Source: Conidiobolus incongruus B7586 (taxonomy: Eukaryota > Entomophthoromycota > Entomophthoromycetes > Entomophthorales > Conidiobolaceae). Taken from it: 10,652 nucleotides of DNA. Of the stretch, positions 1 through 9,184 are shown one piece after another; position 1 is the first letter of the stretch, and each line of letters starts with the position of its first letter. Position numbers and translations under genes: made by a program. Below the pieces are notes generated by a model, which was given only the letters and a program-made list of their open reading frames with translations, was not told where the DNA came from and did no database searches. Location: positions 1-10,652 of the forward strand of contig JNEM01007414.1 of assembly GCA_000697335.1 (NCBI GenBank). The letters run 5' to 3'.

Positions 1-260
1 AACAATAATATGATATTTTAAAATTATTAGTTATTGGTTTTATTTCTAAAAGAAAGTTTATATACATAAGTATTTAATATCTTTATTAATATCATTTTAT
101 TAATTTTTTTATATATTGATAAATATAGAAGTCAATTAATGTTAAAATTTTGATATAATAAAATTAAGTGTATTAATTTATAAAATACAAAAATTAATAT
201 TTATCTTTATAACTTGTAACTTTCTATGATATTTTTGATCAGCTTTTAGTACCTAAAAAC

Positions 261-375
261 AGTTCTTTTTATTAATATCTAAAGTTTAATATTATATAAA
301 CTAATTAAATCTCTTTTCTAAAGTTTTCTTTCCTATAAGTATATTTTTTAATTATTTTAAATATTATTAGTATAG
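261..375 (+). repeat. Diverged direct repeat, copy A
   Basis: This segment aligns almost without gaps to 532-645, at an offset of about 270 bases. By eye roughly 70 % of positions match, including the shared start (ttctttttatta) and the shared end (catatag / agtatag). Weaker similarity may reach upstream to about 222 and 495. AT-rich DNA produces chance similarity, but a nearly collinear alignment of about 115 bases suggests a real old duplication. I do not recognise the unit. Confidence 0.45.
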
Positions 376-409
376 AAATTAAATAATAGCATAATTTTGA
401 AATTAAAAT

Positions 410-431
410 TAAATAAATAAATAAATAAATT
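410..431. repeat. (AAAT)n microsatellite
   Basis: About five tandem tetranucleotide units in an otherwise A/T-only stretch. It lies between the two diverged direct repeats. This is simple sequence with no sign of function. Confidence 0.8.
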
Positions 432-531
432 AATAATATATAACAATTAATAAATAATATAAAATTAATAGCCTCCTTTATTATTAATAGCTCTTTTCTA
501 TATCTTTAGTAATATCCTAATATTCAAAAAT

Positions 532-645
532 AATTCTTTTTATTAAGAACTGAAATTTGATATTTTATAAATCAATTTAATTTCTTTGCAAGAATTTTTT
601 TTGAAAGCTATTTTTTAATCATTTAAAACAATTATAATCATATAG
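532..645 (+). repeat. Diverged direct repeat, copy B
   Basis: This is the partner of the segment at 261-375, in the same orientation and of nearly equal length (114 versus 115 bases). The differences are mixed, with many transitions. No third unit is visible one further period downstream (about 803), so this is a pair and not an array. Confidence 0.45.
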
Positions 646-1464
646 GTTATAATTAAATAAATATATTAGATATAGTAACTCCTTTTATTTTTTTTATATA
701 AAAAATCTTTTATAACTTTAATTTTATGTATTTTGTAATTATCATGCAAAAATAATAGATATTCTTTATTTATATTGAAAACACCATTTAAAAATTATTT
801 TATTTAAAAAAATAATATATAATTTACTATTAGTTAATTTTCCTTGAGATATTAAATAAGAAAACTATATATCATTGTAATCTATTACAATAATTAATAT
901 TTATCTATATTTAAAATATTTATTCATTAGAATTTATAAAGAGGATTAATATAGTTTAACCTAATATCTTGTATTATTTTTAGATAAAAGGTTATATAAA
1001 AGAATTTAAGAATTATTAATTGTAAGTATTTACTCTAAAAACCTTTATTTTTAATTATATCTTAATAAATCTAGTTTAGTTATAATTACTTTAATTTTCT
1101 TTAAGTTTGTGTTAAATTATAAGATATCTATTATATACTTTTATTAATTTATTTAAGTTTAAACTTAAGTAAATATAACATACTTATATAATTATTATTA
1201 AAATACTCTAATAGTTTTCTTAAGAAAAATAAAAAAGTATTTTTTAATATATTCTTTTATTTTATTGGTAAGTGAAAAAATATTAGTAGAAATTAATCTT
1301 TTAAATTTTGTTAAATTTTAAATAATGTCCCTTCTAGCTTTAAAATCACAAATTTAGTGATATATAGTAGTTTTAAATAAAATACCATTTTCATAAGCTA
1401 TTTATAAGTTTTAGATGATTTTAAAGGATTTGTAGTTAAGTTTTAAAGATATAAAATTAAAAGC

Positions 1465-1469
1465 TTTTT
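1465..1469. repeat. Target-site duplication of gypsy element, left
   Basis: TTTTT lies directly outside the left LTR edge and matches TTTTT at 8752-8756 outside the right LTR edge. Five bases is the usual duplication length for Ty3/gypsy integrases. The left run is six T long, the sixth being taken as the first LTR base. A T-run is weak evidence alone but is supported by both LTR edges. Confidence 0.7.
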
Positions 1470-1784
1470 TATAAGTATAGTGGTAGTTAAACTAATATAA
1501 TATAGAGAAAAATTAATATAAAAGTAATGTAATATAAAATATAGTAATATAATATAGTTGTAGTGTTCAAATGTAAACAAAGTTTAATTAAGCTTCAAAC
1601 TAGGGTGAGTCACTAATATATTAAATTTTATATTAGGTAATGTTTTATATACTATAATATTAATAAAAAGTAGTTTTAATTTTAAAAATAATGTAAAAGT
1701 AAAAATTAATAAATATTAAAAAGGAAAAAAGAAACCTAATTTATTAAATAATTCAATATTATTTATATAATTAGTTTAATTATA
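1470..1784 (-). repeat. Gypsy 3' LTR, left part (interrupted)
   Basis: This part of the left LTR aligns collinearly with 8356-8667 of the right LTR (315 versus 312 bases). Most differences are G/A or C/T transitions. It breaks off at a TA where the Tc1/mariner copy 1 begins, and the remaining 84 bases of the LTR resume at 3359. Because the element reads on the minus strand, this is the distal part of the 3' LTR. Confidence 0.92.
1783..1784. repeat. TA target duplication of Tc1 copy 1, left
   Basis: The intact right LTR reads aattatataagt at this place. The left LTR reads aattata, then the transposon, then tataagt, so exactly one TA was duplicated. This is the hallmark of Tc1/mariner integration and fixes the transposon edge to the base. 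Confidence 0.9.
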
Positions 1785-2003
1785 CACTAACCTGTAAAAA
1801 TGAGTTATTAAATCAAAAACACTTATATTTTTACTAATAACTTGATTAATATTAAATAAAATAAACTTAAATTAAATAATTAAAATCTATTATATTTATT
1901 AGTAATATATATCATTAAATAATAATATTTAGTTATTAATTAGCTAAAATATAAACCTTTAAATTTTACCTAAGGTGAATTATAAATTTGTAGATTTTTG
2001 GTG
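1785..2003 (+). repeat. Terminal inverted repeat of Tc1 copy 1, left
   Basis: The outer end begins CACTAACCTGTAAAAATGAG. The inner motif (taaggtgaattataaatttg) lies at 1971-1990. The whole stretch pairs with the reverse complement of about 3138-3356. It is the 3' side of the element relative to the transposase. The outer motif copy is at about 1799-1812. The inner edge is approximate, because similarity fades near the transposase stop codon. Confidence 0.8.
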
Positions 2004-2013
2004 ATAAAAAAAA

Positions 2014-3030
2014 TTAAAACTTAATATATCTACTTTTAGCTTTTCTAACTTCTTTAAGTTTGTGGGGTATAAAATCAACTAACTTTTTATATTAAGAAGG
2101 GTTAATCTTGCTCTATACTTCTTAAATATATTCTTAAAGTTAATCTAAATTTTTTTCTGGGGGGAAAGCTTTAATAACTTTTTTTAACTAATCCTAAAGG
2201 TGTTTAATTAGATTAAAGTTAAGAAATTGAAGAAACTACTTTATAACTGTTATTTTGTTATTTTTAAGCTATTTAGTAATAAAAGCTATAGTATAGTAAA
2301 AGGTATTATATTACTAGAAAATAACATTAAGTTTGTTTAACTTATATTATTCAATAGTTTTTTTCAATTTATTATTTAGAATACTTTAGTACATTTTAAT
2401 ATTAATTCCCCTATTAACTTTATAAAGATCTTTTACACTTAAAGATAATATACATCCCCAAATAATAATTAACCTACTATTATACTTTTGAGTAAAATTA
2501 ACATGATAGTTATAAAGTAGTTTTGTATCTTTTTTAAAATATCTAACTTTTCTATTAGATTTACTAAAGTATATTTTTGTTTCATTAAACTAAATAACCT
2601 TACTCTAATTAGTTTTAATTTAACATTAGTGGTAATATTTAAACTCTTGCTTAGTTTTATAATATGATTTTTTTAATTGGGGGTGTTTTTTCTTAAAGTG
2701 TAAGTGGTATCCATATTAATATAAAGTATATATAATAGTATCAATGCTAACTAATATTCTTGTATAGTTTTATAGTTCTTGTTGTATTTCTACAGTAGTA
2801 TTATATTTACTTGTATTAACTAACCTATAAATATACTTCTTATTATGTTTATCTATAACTTTAACACACTTAAGTTTAAGTTTAAATGTTTCTTTATTGC
2901 TATTCTTAATAGCTTTAACTATAGTAAACTAGTTAACACTAATAATTCTAACAATATTATAAGTTGATTTACTTTTTTTATAAAGTTAATTAATGTATAA
3001 GTAGATTTTTTTATAGAGGGATTTAGGTAT
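2014..3030 (-). pseudogene. Decayed Tc1-like DDE transposase, copy 1
   Basis: The frame from the probable start (now ATA where ATG is expected, at 3030) to the TAA at 2014-2016 is 1017 bases, or 338 codons plus stop. This is the normal length for Tc1 transposases, with no net length change. It opens like a paired-type helix-turn-helix DNA-binding domain, with a segment resembling GKSTREIARITGVS and then a TIVKAIKN segment. The catalytic domain follows: a region aligning to the WSDETK motif (about 2575-2600), IIIWGC for the family's MVWGCM, a QQDNAP-like region, and NLIKHL for NPIEHLW. The C-terminus resembles LVDSMPRRLKEV. All three catalytic acids are replaced: first Asp by Asn, second by Tyr, Glu by Lys. 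Stops fall where Gln (CAG, CAA) or Trp (TGG) is expected, as RIP would produce. It cannot encode an active enzyme. Confidence 0.9.
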
Positions 3031-3137
3031 AATAATACTAATAAAAAAAATTTAGTATATCTATAAAATATTATATAAAATAATAACAAAGAGAGAAAAA
3101 AAATATAGTTATATATTGTTAAATATATCCTTTTATC

Positions 3138-3356
3138 TCAAAAACCTGTAAATTTATAACTCACCTTAGTTAAATATTAAGGGTTAATATTTTTACTAAT
3201 AGTTTACTAAATATATCTAAATATATTTATTTATTATTAAATAATATACCCTAATTTTATATTATAGTTTCAAGTAATCTAATATATACAATTGTTTTAG
3301 TTATTAATTAAAATATATATATTTTTGATTTTATAACTTACTTTTGCAAGTTAATG
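3138..3356 (-). repeat. Terminal inverted repeat of Tc1 copy 1, right
   Basis: Read on the minus strand it begins CATTAACTTGCAAAAGTAAG and matches the left end of the same copy and the ends of copy 2. The inner motif (ctaaggtgagttataaattt when read on the minus strand) lies at about 3149-3169. The outer motif lies at about 3332-3345. This is the 5' side, upstream of the transposase start at 3030. Any transposase promoter would lie between here and that start, but I see no clear promoter elements. Confidence 0.8.
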
Positions 3357-3442
3357 TATAAGTATAAATTAAATATATAATTTATAATTAATTGAATTAT
3401 ATAAAAATATATATAAGAGTTTAAAAAACTAGTTTCTTAATA
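3357..3442 (-). repeat. Gypsy 3' LTR, right part
   Basis: After the TA duplication (3357-3358) the LTR resumes. The 84 bases from 3359 to 3442 match 8668-8751 of the intact LTR, which has the same 84 bases. On the minus strand the LTR starts at 3442 with TATTAAG, where the other LTR has TGTTAAG, so one copy keeps the canonical TG edge. Directly outside lies a purine tract on the element's strand. Confidence 0.92.
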
Positions 3443-3449
3443 CTCCCTT
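3443..3449 (-). other. Candidate polypurine tract of gypsy element
   Basis: On the element's strand this reads AAGGGAG and lies directly next to the 3' LTR, where the family places the primer for plus-strand DNA synthesis. It is short, but it is one of few runs of G in this part of the element. The call rests mainly on position. Confidence 0.6.
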
Positions 3450-3469
3450 AATAAATTTCTTAAAAAAGA

Positions 3470-3650
3470 TATATTCCTTAGATTTTTACAAATAGGTATA
3501 ATAAGTTAAAATATTCTTAATATTTTCTAGGAGTTCTTATATAACTTCTTTAATAAGATAACCTATTTATTTTATATAAAAATAAAGCTTATTCCTAATA
3601 GATTTAGATTTAATTATATAATTAACATAGTATTTTTTTCTTTATTTTAA
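3470..3650 (-). pseudogene. Gypsy fossil: chromodomain region
   Basis: The end of the pol remains resembles a chromodomain of fungal gypsy elements. It has an opening like Y-x-V-E-x-I-x-x-S-R, then the Y-x-V-K-W segment, then a stretch resembling the FKNAP..IREFH..YP.KP tail. In chromoviruses this domain follows the integrase and helps steer integration to methylated-histone chromatin. Its place, just before the 3' LTR, is the usual one. It is broken like the rest of the element. Confidence 0.7.
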
Positions 3651-3699
3651 TTAATAATTAAATTTAGTTTTGGGTCTTTTAATCAATTAAGAAAAATAT

Positions 3700-4850
3700 C
3701 AAAATTTTTAAAGTATGGTTTAATTTTAGATATGTAAATGGTAGGGTTGATTTTTAAAGTTAGAAGTAATTCTAAAGTAATATTTTCAAAATTTAAATCA
3801 ATAAATTATATCTTATAAGGATTATAATATAATGGTAAGTATTTTAGATTTAAGCTAGATTTAAGTAGGGTAAGTTTAAAAACAAATTGTTTTAAGTATA
3901 CAAACATGCTAATTTTATATTTAAGAGGATTTCTAAATAACTTTAAGTATTGTTATTCTATAATCTTTTAATTTTCTTTTAAGTTAAATTTAACAAGGGA
4001 ATTAATATACTTGATATTAAATTAAAATTCAACAATATTTAAAGATAAGTTGATTTAAAGTTTTAGAGTAATTATTAAGTTAAGATGTTTATTATAATTA
4101 ATAAAATAAAGGTTAAAATCTGTTGATTTATAAATAAAGATATTAAATGAATATTAGAGTTAGTAGATATAAATATCTTAATTTAATTAATTAGTTTTAA
4201 TATAAGCTTTAATCATTTGCTTTAGGGTTTTAATAATTTTTTCAATAAGTTTATTAGTTTAATGATAATTAATAGTAAACATAGTTAGATTAATCTTAAG
4301 GGAAAAAGATAATAACTTCTAGAATTAAGAGTTAAATCATATATTTCTATTAAATATAATAATTTGTAGAATTTTATGATAGGTAAAAATATTAAAGAAT
4401 AATAATTATATAATATCTTTAACTATAAAAGTTTTAAAACAAGAAATAAAATAAACATATTTTGAAAATAAATCAATTACAATTAGTAAACTATTATAAC
4501 TATTTATCAATTTAAAAATTTCTATAAAATCAAGCTAGATTTATTATTAAGTTTTATTAGAGACATATAGAAGAATAAGTTTGTTATATTTTAGTTAAGT
4601 ATTATATTTAATTCTTTAATATATATCACAGGTATTTGTGTATTTCTAGTTTAATTTAACTAGGGAAAGTTAGTAGTACTTTATTTTAATTCTCTTAGCA
4701 ATTTTTAACTAGTTTTGATGTTCTCTAATAAGTAAATTATAGCATTCATTAAATATTTTTTATTAAATCTTGGGAATATTAAGAACATATAGATAATTAT
4801 TATAATATAATAAGTTATTGAAAATTTTAAATCTTTTAACATATTTTAAT
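3700..4850 (-). pseudogene. Gypsy fossil: integrase region
   Basis: This is the remnant of the retroviral-type integrase that inserts the cDNA into the genome. In order along the minus strand I recognise four parts. The zinc-binding region lies at about 4620-4760, with the CDVCQ-like part near 4620-4640. The start of the DDE core (the family's W..I.MDFI / ILVVVDRLTK segment) lies at about 4463-4535. The region around the family's YHPQTDGQTER..Q.LE motif lies at about 4205-4265. A C-terminal part resembles the KLGP / IHPVFHVS region at about 3700-3920. These motifs and their spacing place it firmly in Ty3/gypsy. It is heavily decayed. Confidence 0.85.
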
Positions 4851-5099
4851 TAGTTTTCTAATAGTTTAAAGAGTTCTTCTATAATTAAAATATAGATAAT
4901 ATTATTTAGTAGTATTTCTTAAACTAGTTTAATAAATTTTTTATTTCCTTCATTAATAATCATTAAGTTAATATTTATTAGGTTTTAACAATTAAAACAA
5001 AAAAATAAGTATGTAAGATTTTTTAACAAGGTATCTAAAATATAATTATATTAACCTAAGAGATATTAAATAAAGAAAAAGTAAGCTTAGATAATTTTA

Positions 5100-5660
5100 A
5101 TTTATTTAATTTATCTTCTTAATAAATGTTTTTAAGTATTTAAGTAGATGAATAATTTATAACCTATAAGTACTAGGAAAAAATTACAAAACAAGAAATA
5201 TAAATGATTTTTGATTATTTTTACCAAAATAAAAAGTTCTTATTTATAAACTAGGTATTTTAATTAATCTGGTTTTATTTTTCTTAACCAGAATTTTATT
5301 GGTTTTAAAGTAATATTTATAAAGTTAAACTCAACTTATTCTCTTTTATTTATTATTTTATTTTATAGTTAAAGGGTAAAATATAAATTAAATTCAAACT
5401 AAGCTAACTATCTACTAATTGTAAAGAAACTAAAGTTAATAAAAATAATAGTAAGTAGTTTTAGATTAAAGATAAATAAAGTAAAAACATTAATAATATA
5501 GAAAATTAAAGCATTTATGCAAAAAGTATATAATAGGGTTTATTTAAAAAAAGAGTCTTTTTTTAAGAGATTAATAAGAGAAGTAATATGTTCAACAAAA
5601 AAATCAATGAAATCTTTAAAGTAATTTAATAATCTAAATATAAACATAAGCTTATTTTTA
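5100..5660 (-). pseudogene. Gypsy fossil: connection and RNase H region
   Basis: Downstream of the reverse transcriptase, on the minus strand, a segment at about 5610-5640 resembles the family's FLGFANFYRRFI motif, which links the polymerase to RNase H. The RNase H stretch follows by position, up to about 5100. It degrades the RNA template during reverse transcription. Individual RNase H motifs are faint, so the limits are approximate. Confidence 0.65.
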
Positions 5661-5699
5661 TTTATAGATATAATAAAAGCTTTAACACCATTGAGTTTA

Positions 5700-6265
5700 G
5701 TTAGATTAATACTAATTACTTAAAAGGAAATAATATAACTATAGAAAAAGATAGAAGAAGTACTAAAGATATATTTTAATAGTTTTAATGGTAATTTATA
5801 TTCTTGAATAATTTATAAAATTTAATTAACATGTTAAATATATTCTTCTTTAGTTTTTAAATAAATTAGGATATTATTAAAATAAATAATAATAAAGTTA
5901 TTAAAGATAAGGTTAAAAAAGAAATTGATGAATTAAGTAAAAGTTACAAAGGTATTATACAATCTAAAGTTTATAATTGTAAATTTATAGTAGCTTAAAA
6001 GAATATTAAAAGTAATTAAAAATATTGAATTTTCTTCAACTCTAATATTATAATATCTATTCTTAACATTTAATTTAGTAAATATAGTTGATTTAAATAG
6101 TTTATCCCTAACATCATATAAGTTTAATAATAAAGTTTTATCTTTAATAATTTTAAAGTTTAAAACACAGTTGTTAATATATAGTCTTTAACTACTATCA
6201 ATCTTTTTTGCAAAGACAATTAGAGATTTTTATAGTAAAGAAGAAGGTTTAATATACCTATTTGT
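5700..6265 (-). pseudogene. Gypsy fossil: reverse transcriptase
   Basis: This is the clearest protein signal in the retroelement. On the minus strand, in order, the remains align to the family's GYIRPS..P.GAPVLFVKKKDGSLR segment (about 6262-6190), the CVDYRALN..T.KDRYPLP segment (about 6180-6110), FTKLDL..AYH.IRI (about 6088-6030) and the catalytic YLDDILIYS box (about 5868-5890). After them comes the EEH..HV..VL..L segment (about 5790-5860). The motif order and spacing are those of Ty3/gypsy and not Ty1/copia. The product would copy the element's RNA into DNA in virus-like particles. The copy is broken. Confidence 0.92.
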
Positions 6266-6649
6266 TAGTAGTTTTTAGATTTCTTTTTTTAAAGTTTAAT
6301 ATTATTTAAGAGATAAATGGTAAGTAAACCTTAAATATAGTTGTATACTAAGGAATAATTTAATTCTATATTTAAAATTATATTTAAAAGGTAATTTATC
6401 TGTAAATTCTAAAACATTAGCAAATTAACTTATTATATTATATAAAAAGTAGTTATTAGATATAACTTTATTAAAGTTAATAGATAAAGTGTTAATAGAT
6501 ATATAATAAACAAATACATATTTTTATAAATTATTAAGGTTTTTAATTAGTTTTTTACATTAATTTTTGCTTATAATAATAAAATTATTTGCTATAATTA
6601 TAGAGTTAGTGTTAGGTATAGTATTTAATAATTTTATAATAGGGTAATA

Positions 6650-7010
6650 TAGATTTTTAAGATTAATTCTACTAATTTCTTTTAGAATATAAAAAAATAA
6701 ATTTGTAACTTTTTAATATAATATTTATAGATATAAACCTATAATATTCAAATTAATTTTAACCTAGTATGAAATTATAACTAATATTGTTAATTAAGAA
6801 TTTAATATATTAAGAGTAATTAAGAGATAATAATAAATATCTAGTTATAATATTAAATCTTTATTCTATTAAGTTGTTAATATATTTAATTATTAAGTTA
6901 TTTTTTTAAGTAATTAAAAATAACTTTATAATAATAAATAAAGAGATAATATAATTAAATTAACTAGAATCAATTAAAACACTAATAAGTTTATTTATAA
7001 AAGAACTAAT
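6650..7010 (-). pseudogene. Gypsy fossil: protease region
   Basis: At about 6959-6985 on the minus strand a short segment resembles the aspartic protease motif LIDSGA..NFI. It lies between the gag part and the reverse transcriptase, where gypsy elements carry the enzyme that processes their polyprotein. Little else of the domain is recognisable, so the limits are positional. Confidence 0.6.
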
Positions 7011-7049
7011 TAACATAAATAATAAGGTGATAATTAAAAATAAAAAATT

Positions 7050-8300
7050 ACAAGATAAATTAGTTATTAAAATATTTTTAGTTTCTAATAGTTTAATTAG
7101 TTAGATTTCTCTAGTATATATAGTTTAATTTATAAAATCATTAGTTTATTAGAACTTTTGTAGATTAGATAATAACTTGCTAACTAATTATAAAAGAGGT
7201 GATTTTAAGGTTATATTAATATTATTCAGATTTGATTTATGATTAGTAAGTTAGGGTTGTTAAGAATTAAACAAATATTGTTTCCTTAAAGGGTATTTAT
7301 TAACTCTATAAATAACTTAAGTTATTTAACAATAGTAACAACCTTTATTTATTTTCAAGTAGGTTTTAACCTCTTTACTAAAGGTTTTCTTATAAAGTTT
7401 TAAAATAGAAACATTTATCATTTAAAACTTAAATAAGCTAGAGTAAGTTTTAAAGAATTAATTATTAAAGTAAAAAGATTTAGTTATAGAGTAAAAGATA
7501 TCATTAATTATAATTGTTATATCACATATATTAAAAAAACATATTATTAAAATGTTCTTTACTAATTAATTAGAGCTTTACTTAAAGATTAAAATATTAT
7601 AATAATTTGTAGATTTATTCTTCTTTAGTAATATTTAATATATTTAAATATATCTCATTAAATTTCTCTATTAATTATTTTATAGAAGTTTTTTATTTAA
7701 GCTAGGAAAACTTTTCTCTTGTTAATTAAACTTAATCTTTTAAGTAATACCTTTTTTTAAGGGTTTTTTCTAATTGTTTAAAAGTTTATATCTTTGTAGT
7801 AAGTTATCCTCTTAAAAATTCTTTAGGATTAAGCTTATAATAAATTAACTATTAAATATAAGAAAATTTTTCGAAAAAAGAAATAGCTAATTTAAAGATA
7901 TTCTTTATATTTTTATTAGGGATTAAAATAAGATAATTTTTTATATTTTTAAGGTAGTTTTTAAGCTTATAGAAATTTTTAAAATTATTATAAATAGTTA
8001 ATTTATCTTTAAAGATATTAAAGAGATAGTTTAATATATTAATTATAATAAAGTAGCTGGTTTGTTAAATTTAAACTCTTTGAAACATATTTTTTTTAAT
8101 TAGAAGTTATTTAATATAGGTTTTTTAAAAGGCAATAGAGTTTTAAAAGTTAAAGTTTTAAATTTACTTAATAATTAAACTACTATCATTATTAAAATAA
8201 TATAAAGGTATCTCTTTTTTTATTAATATTATAGTATATAGTGTTAAATTTAAATAAAATAGATTATAAATAAAATTTAAAATAGCAATAAATAAATTTA
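7050..8300 (-). pseudogene. Gypsy fossil: gag region
   Basis: This stretch follows the primer site on the minus strand, in the place of the capsid/nucleocapsid gene. A segment around 7295-7345 has two closely spaced cysteines (C-Y-Y-C) in a setting that could be the remains of a CCHC zinc knuckle. The sequence upstream translates to lysine-, leucine- and phenylalanine-rich stretches typical of decayed fungal gag, but I cannot align it to a particular family. The call rests mostly on position. Confidence 0.5.
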
Positions 8301-8347
8301 ATATAAATAGTTATTAATTTCTAATAAGTTTTTAGTAGTTTTATTTA

Positions 8348-8355
8348 TGATACCA
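8348..8355 (-). other. Primer-binding site of gypsy element
   Basis: On the element's strand TGGTATCA lies directly after the 5' LTR. It starts with TGG, the complement of a tRNA 3' CCA end, and matches the start of the initiator-methionine type site (TGGTATCAGAGC) known from many gypsy elements. The next bases no longer follow that consensus, as expected after decay. It independently confirms that the element reads on the minus strand and that 8356 is the LTR edge. Confidence 0.75.
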
Positions 8356-8751
8356 TATAAATATAGTAGTAGTTAAACTAATATAGTATAGAAAAAGATT
8401 AATATAAAAGTAATGTGGTATAGAATATAATAATATAATATAGTTTAGTGTTTAAGTTTAAATAAAGTTTAATTAAGCTTTAATTAAAGTAAGTTACTAA
8501 TATATTAAGATTTATATTAGGTAGTGTTAATATACTATAATATTAATAAAAAATAGGTTTAATTTTAAAAGTAATATATAAGTAAAAAATAATAAGAATT
8601 GAAAAGGAAAGGAAAAACCTAGTTTATTAAATAATTCAATGCTATTTATATAATTAATTTAATTATATAAGTATAAATTAATCATATAATTTATAATTAA
8701 TTAAATTATATGAAAGTATATATAAAAATTTAAAAAACTAATCTCTTAACA
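8356..8751 (-). repeat. Gypsy 5' LTR (uninterrupted copy)
   Basis: This 396-bp direct repeat corresponds to 1470-1784 plus 3359-3442. On the minus strand it begins TGTTAAGAG and ends CTATATTTATA, probably once ending in CA. It would have held the promoter and polyadenylation signal, but AT-rich decay hides any TATA box. By eye it is about 85 % identical to the other LTR, mostly differing by transitions. Confidence 0.93.
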
Positions 8752-8756
8752 TTTTT
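8752..8756. repeat. Target-site duplication of gypsy element, right
   Basis: TTTTT follows directly after the CA edge of the LTR and pairs with 1465-1469. The 93 bases from 8757 to 8849, up to the Tc1 copy 2, are AT-rich flank with nothing recognisable. Confidence 0.7.
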
Positions 8757-8849
8757 GATAATCATAATCTAATTCAAATATAATTAAATTTAAGTATAAA
8801 TCTTAATATTAAAATATTTTAATCAAAAAAATAATTAAAATTATATATA

Positions 8850-9063
8850 CATTAGCCTACAAAAGTAAGTTATAAAATAAAAATCACTAATATATTTACT
8901 TATAACTTAAATAATTTTTAACTAAATTAATTTAAATTAAAATATATAACTAGAGTATATTACCTAATTATAATTAGTTATATTTCGTTATATTTAATAT
9001 ATTATTGGTTAATATATCAAATCTTAAATTTTAAATAGGGTGAGTTATAAATTTGTGGGTTTA
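8850..9063 (+). repeat. Terminal inverted repeat of Tc1 copy 2, left
   Basis: It begins CATTAGCCTACAAAAGTAAG. The outer motif (gtaagttataaa) lies at 8865-8876 and the inner motif (gggtgagttataaatttg) at about 9038-9055. It pairs along its length with the reverse complement of about 10207-10424, for example through the shared taatttaaattaaaa block. It is the 5' side of the transposase. One of the two CpG dinucleotides I could find (8986-8987) is here. Confidence 0.8.
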
Positions 9064-9184
9064 AAAGTTACAAGGGTATATAAAATAAAAATTACTTAAA
9101 TATTTTTTCTTTTATTAAATTATATATATATTTATACTAATATTATTATTGTTAATTATTATTTTAAATAATATTAGTATTTAA

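Larger units (their letters stand above)
1..1464. other. AT-rich DNA without recognisable genes
   Basis: I read both strands and found no open frame that resembles a known protein, no tRNA-like cloverleaf and no transposon ends. It holds a short AAAT run, a diverged direct-repeat pair (261-375 and 532-645) and long A/T tracts. It is probably old, mutated repeat DNA or intergenic sequence of an AT-rich block. It abuts the target duplication of the gypsy element, so before that insertion it continued directly into the sequence now at 8757 onward. A minus-strand stretch at about 1230-1464 reads for some distance with few stops, but I could not match it to any family. Confidence 0.6.
1785..3356 (-). 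mobile_element. Tc1/mariner-like transposon, copy 1
   Basis: This 1572-bp DNA transposon is inserted in the gypsy 3' LTR, with a TA duplication on each side. Its ends are inverted repeats of about 219 bp, each with an outer and an inner copy of a motif close to RTGAGTTATAAA. Between them, on the minus strand, lies a decayed transposase gene of Tc1 type (2014-3030). Copy 2 at 8850-10424 is the same family, 3 bases longer and in the opposite orientation. The element is inactive: the transposase has many stops and no intact catalytic triad. It sits in a mutated LTR and is itself mutated in the same style, so RIP acted after, or again after, its insertion. I cannot give a family name beyond Tc1-like. 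Confidence 0.93.
1470..8751 (-). mobile_element. Fossil Ty3/gypsy chromovirus LTR retrotransposon
   Basis: This is a nearly full-length Ty3/gypsy (Metaviridae-type) element lying on the minus strand. It spans 7282 bases here, or about 5.7 kb after subtracting the nested Tc1/mariner insertion at 1785-3356 and its extra TA. Its parts are all in place: direct LTRs of about 396-399 bp, a primer site beside the 5' LTR, a purine tract beside the 3' LTR, and a 5-bp target duplication. Remains of gag, protease, reverse transcriptase, RNase H, integrase and chromodomain follow in the gypsy order. It is broken, with dozens of breaks throughout its coding region. The decay is mostly transitions, consistent with RIP, so LTR divergence (about 15 % by eye) cannot be read as a clock. 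It is older than the DNA transposon inside its 3' LTR. I cannot assign a named family. Confidence 0.93.

Noticed and set aside
1097-1112. Short match (ctttaagtttgtg) to the transposase end of copy 1
   Set aside because: Only 13 bases match and the flanks diverge at once, so this is not a third transposon fragment.
1230-1464. Minus-strand stretch with few stops, faintly like part of a fungal LINE endonuclease
   Set aside because: The resemblance is a handful of residues in a lysine/isoleucine/leucine-rich translation of AT-rich DNA. No later LINE reverse-transcriptase motif is visible between 1 and 1230.
1598-1620. LTR segment (agggtgagtcactaa) similar to the transposon's inner motif (agggtgagttataa)
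   Set aside because: It lies inside the gypsy LTR, aligns with the other LTR at the right place and is not near any transposon edge, so it is most likely a coincidence.
3443-8347. Short open frames on both strands inside the retroelement
   Set aside because: They are brief gaps between stops in decayed DNA, with no start-site or family support beyond the gypsy remains already described.
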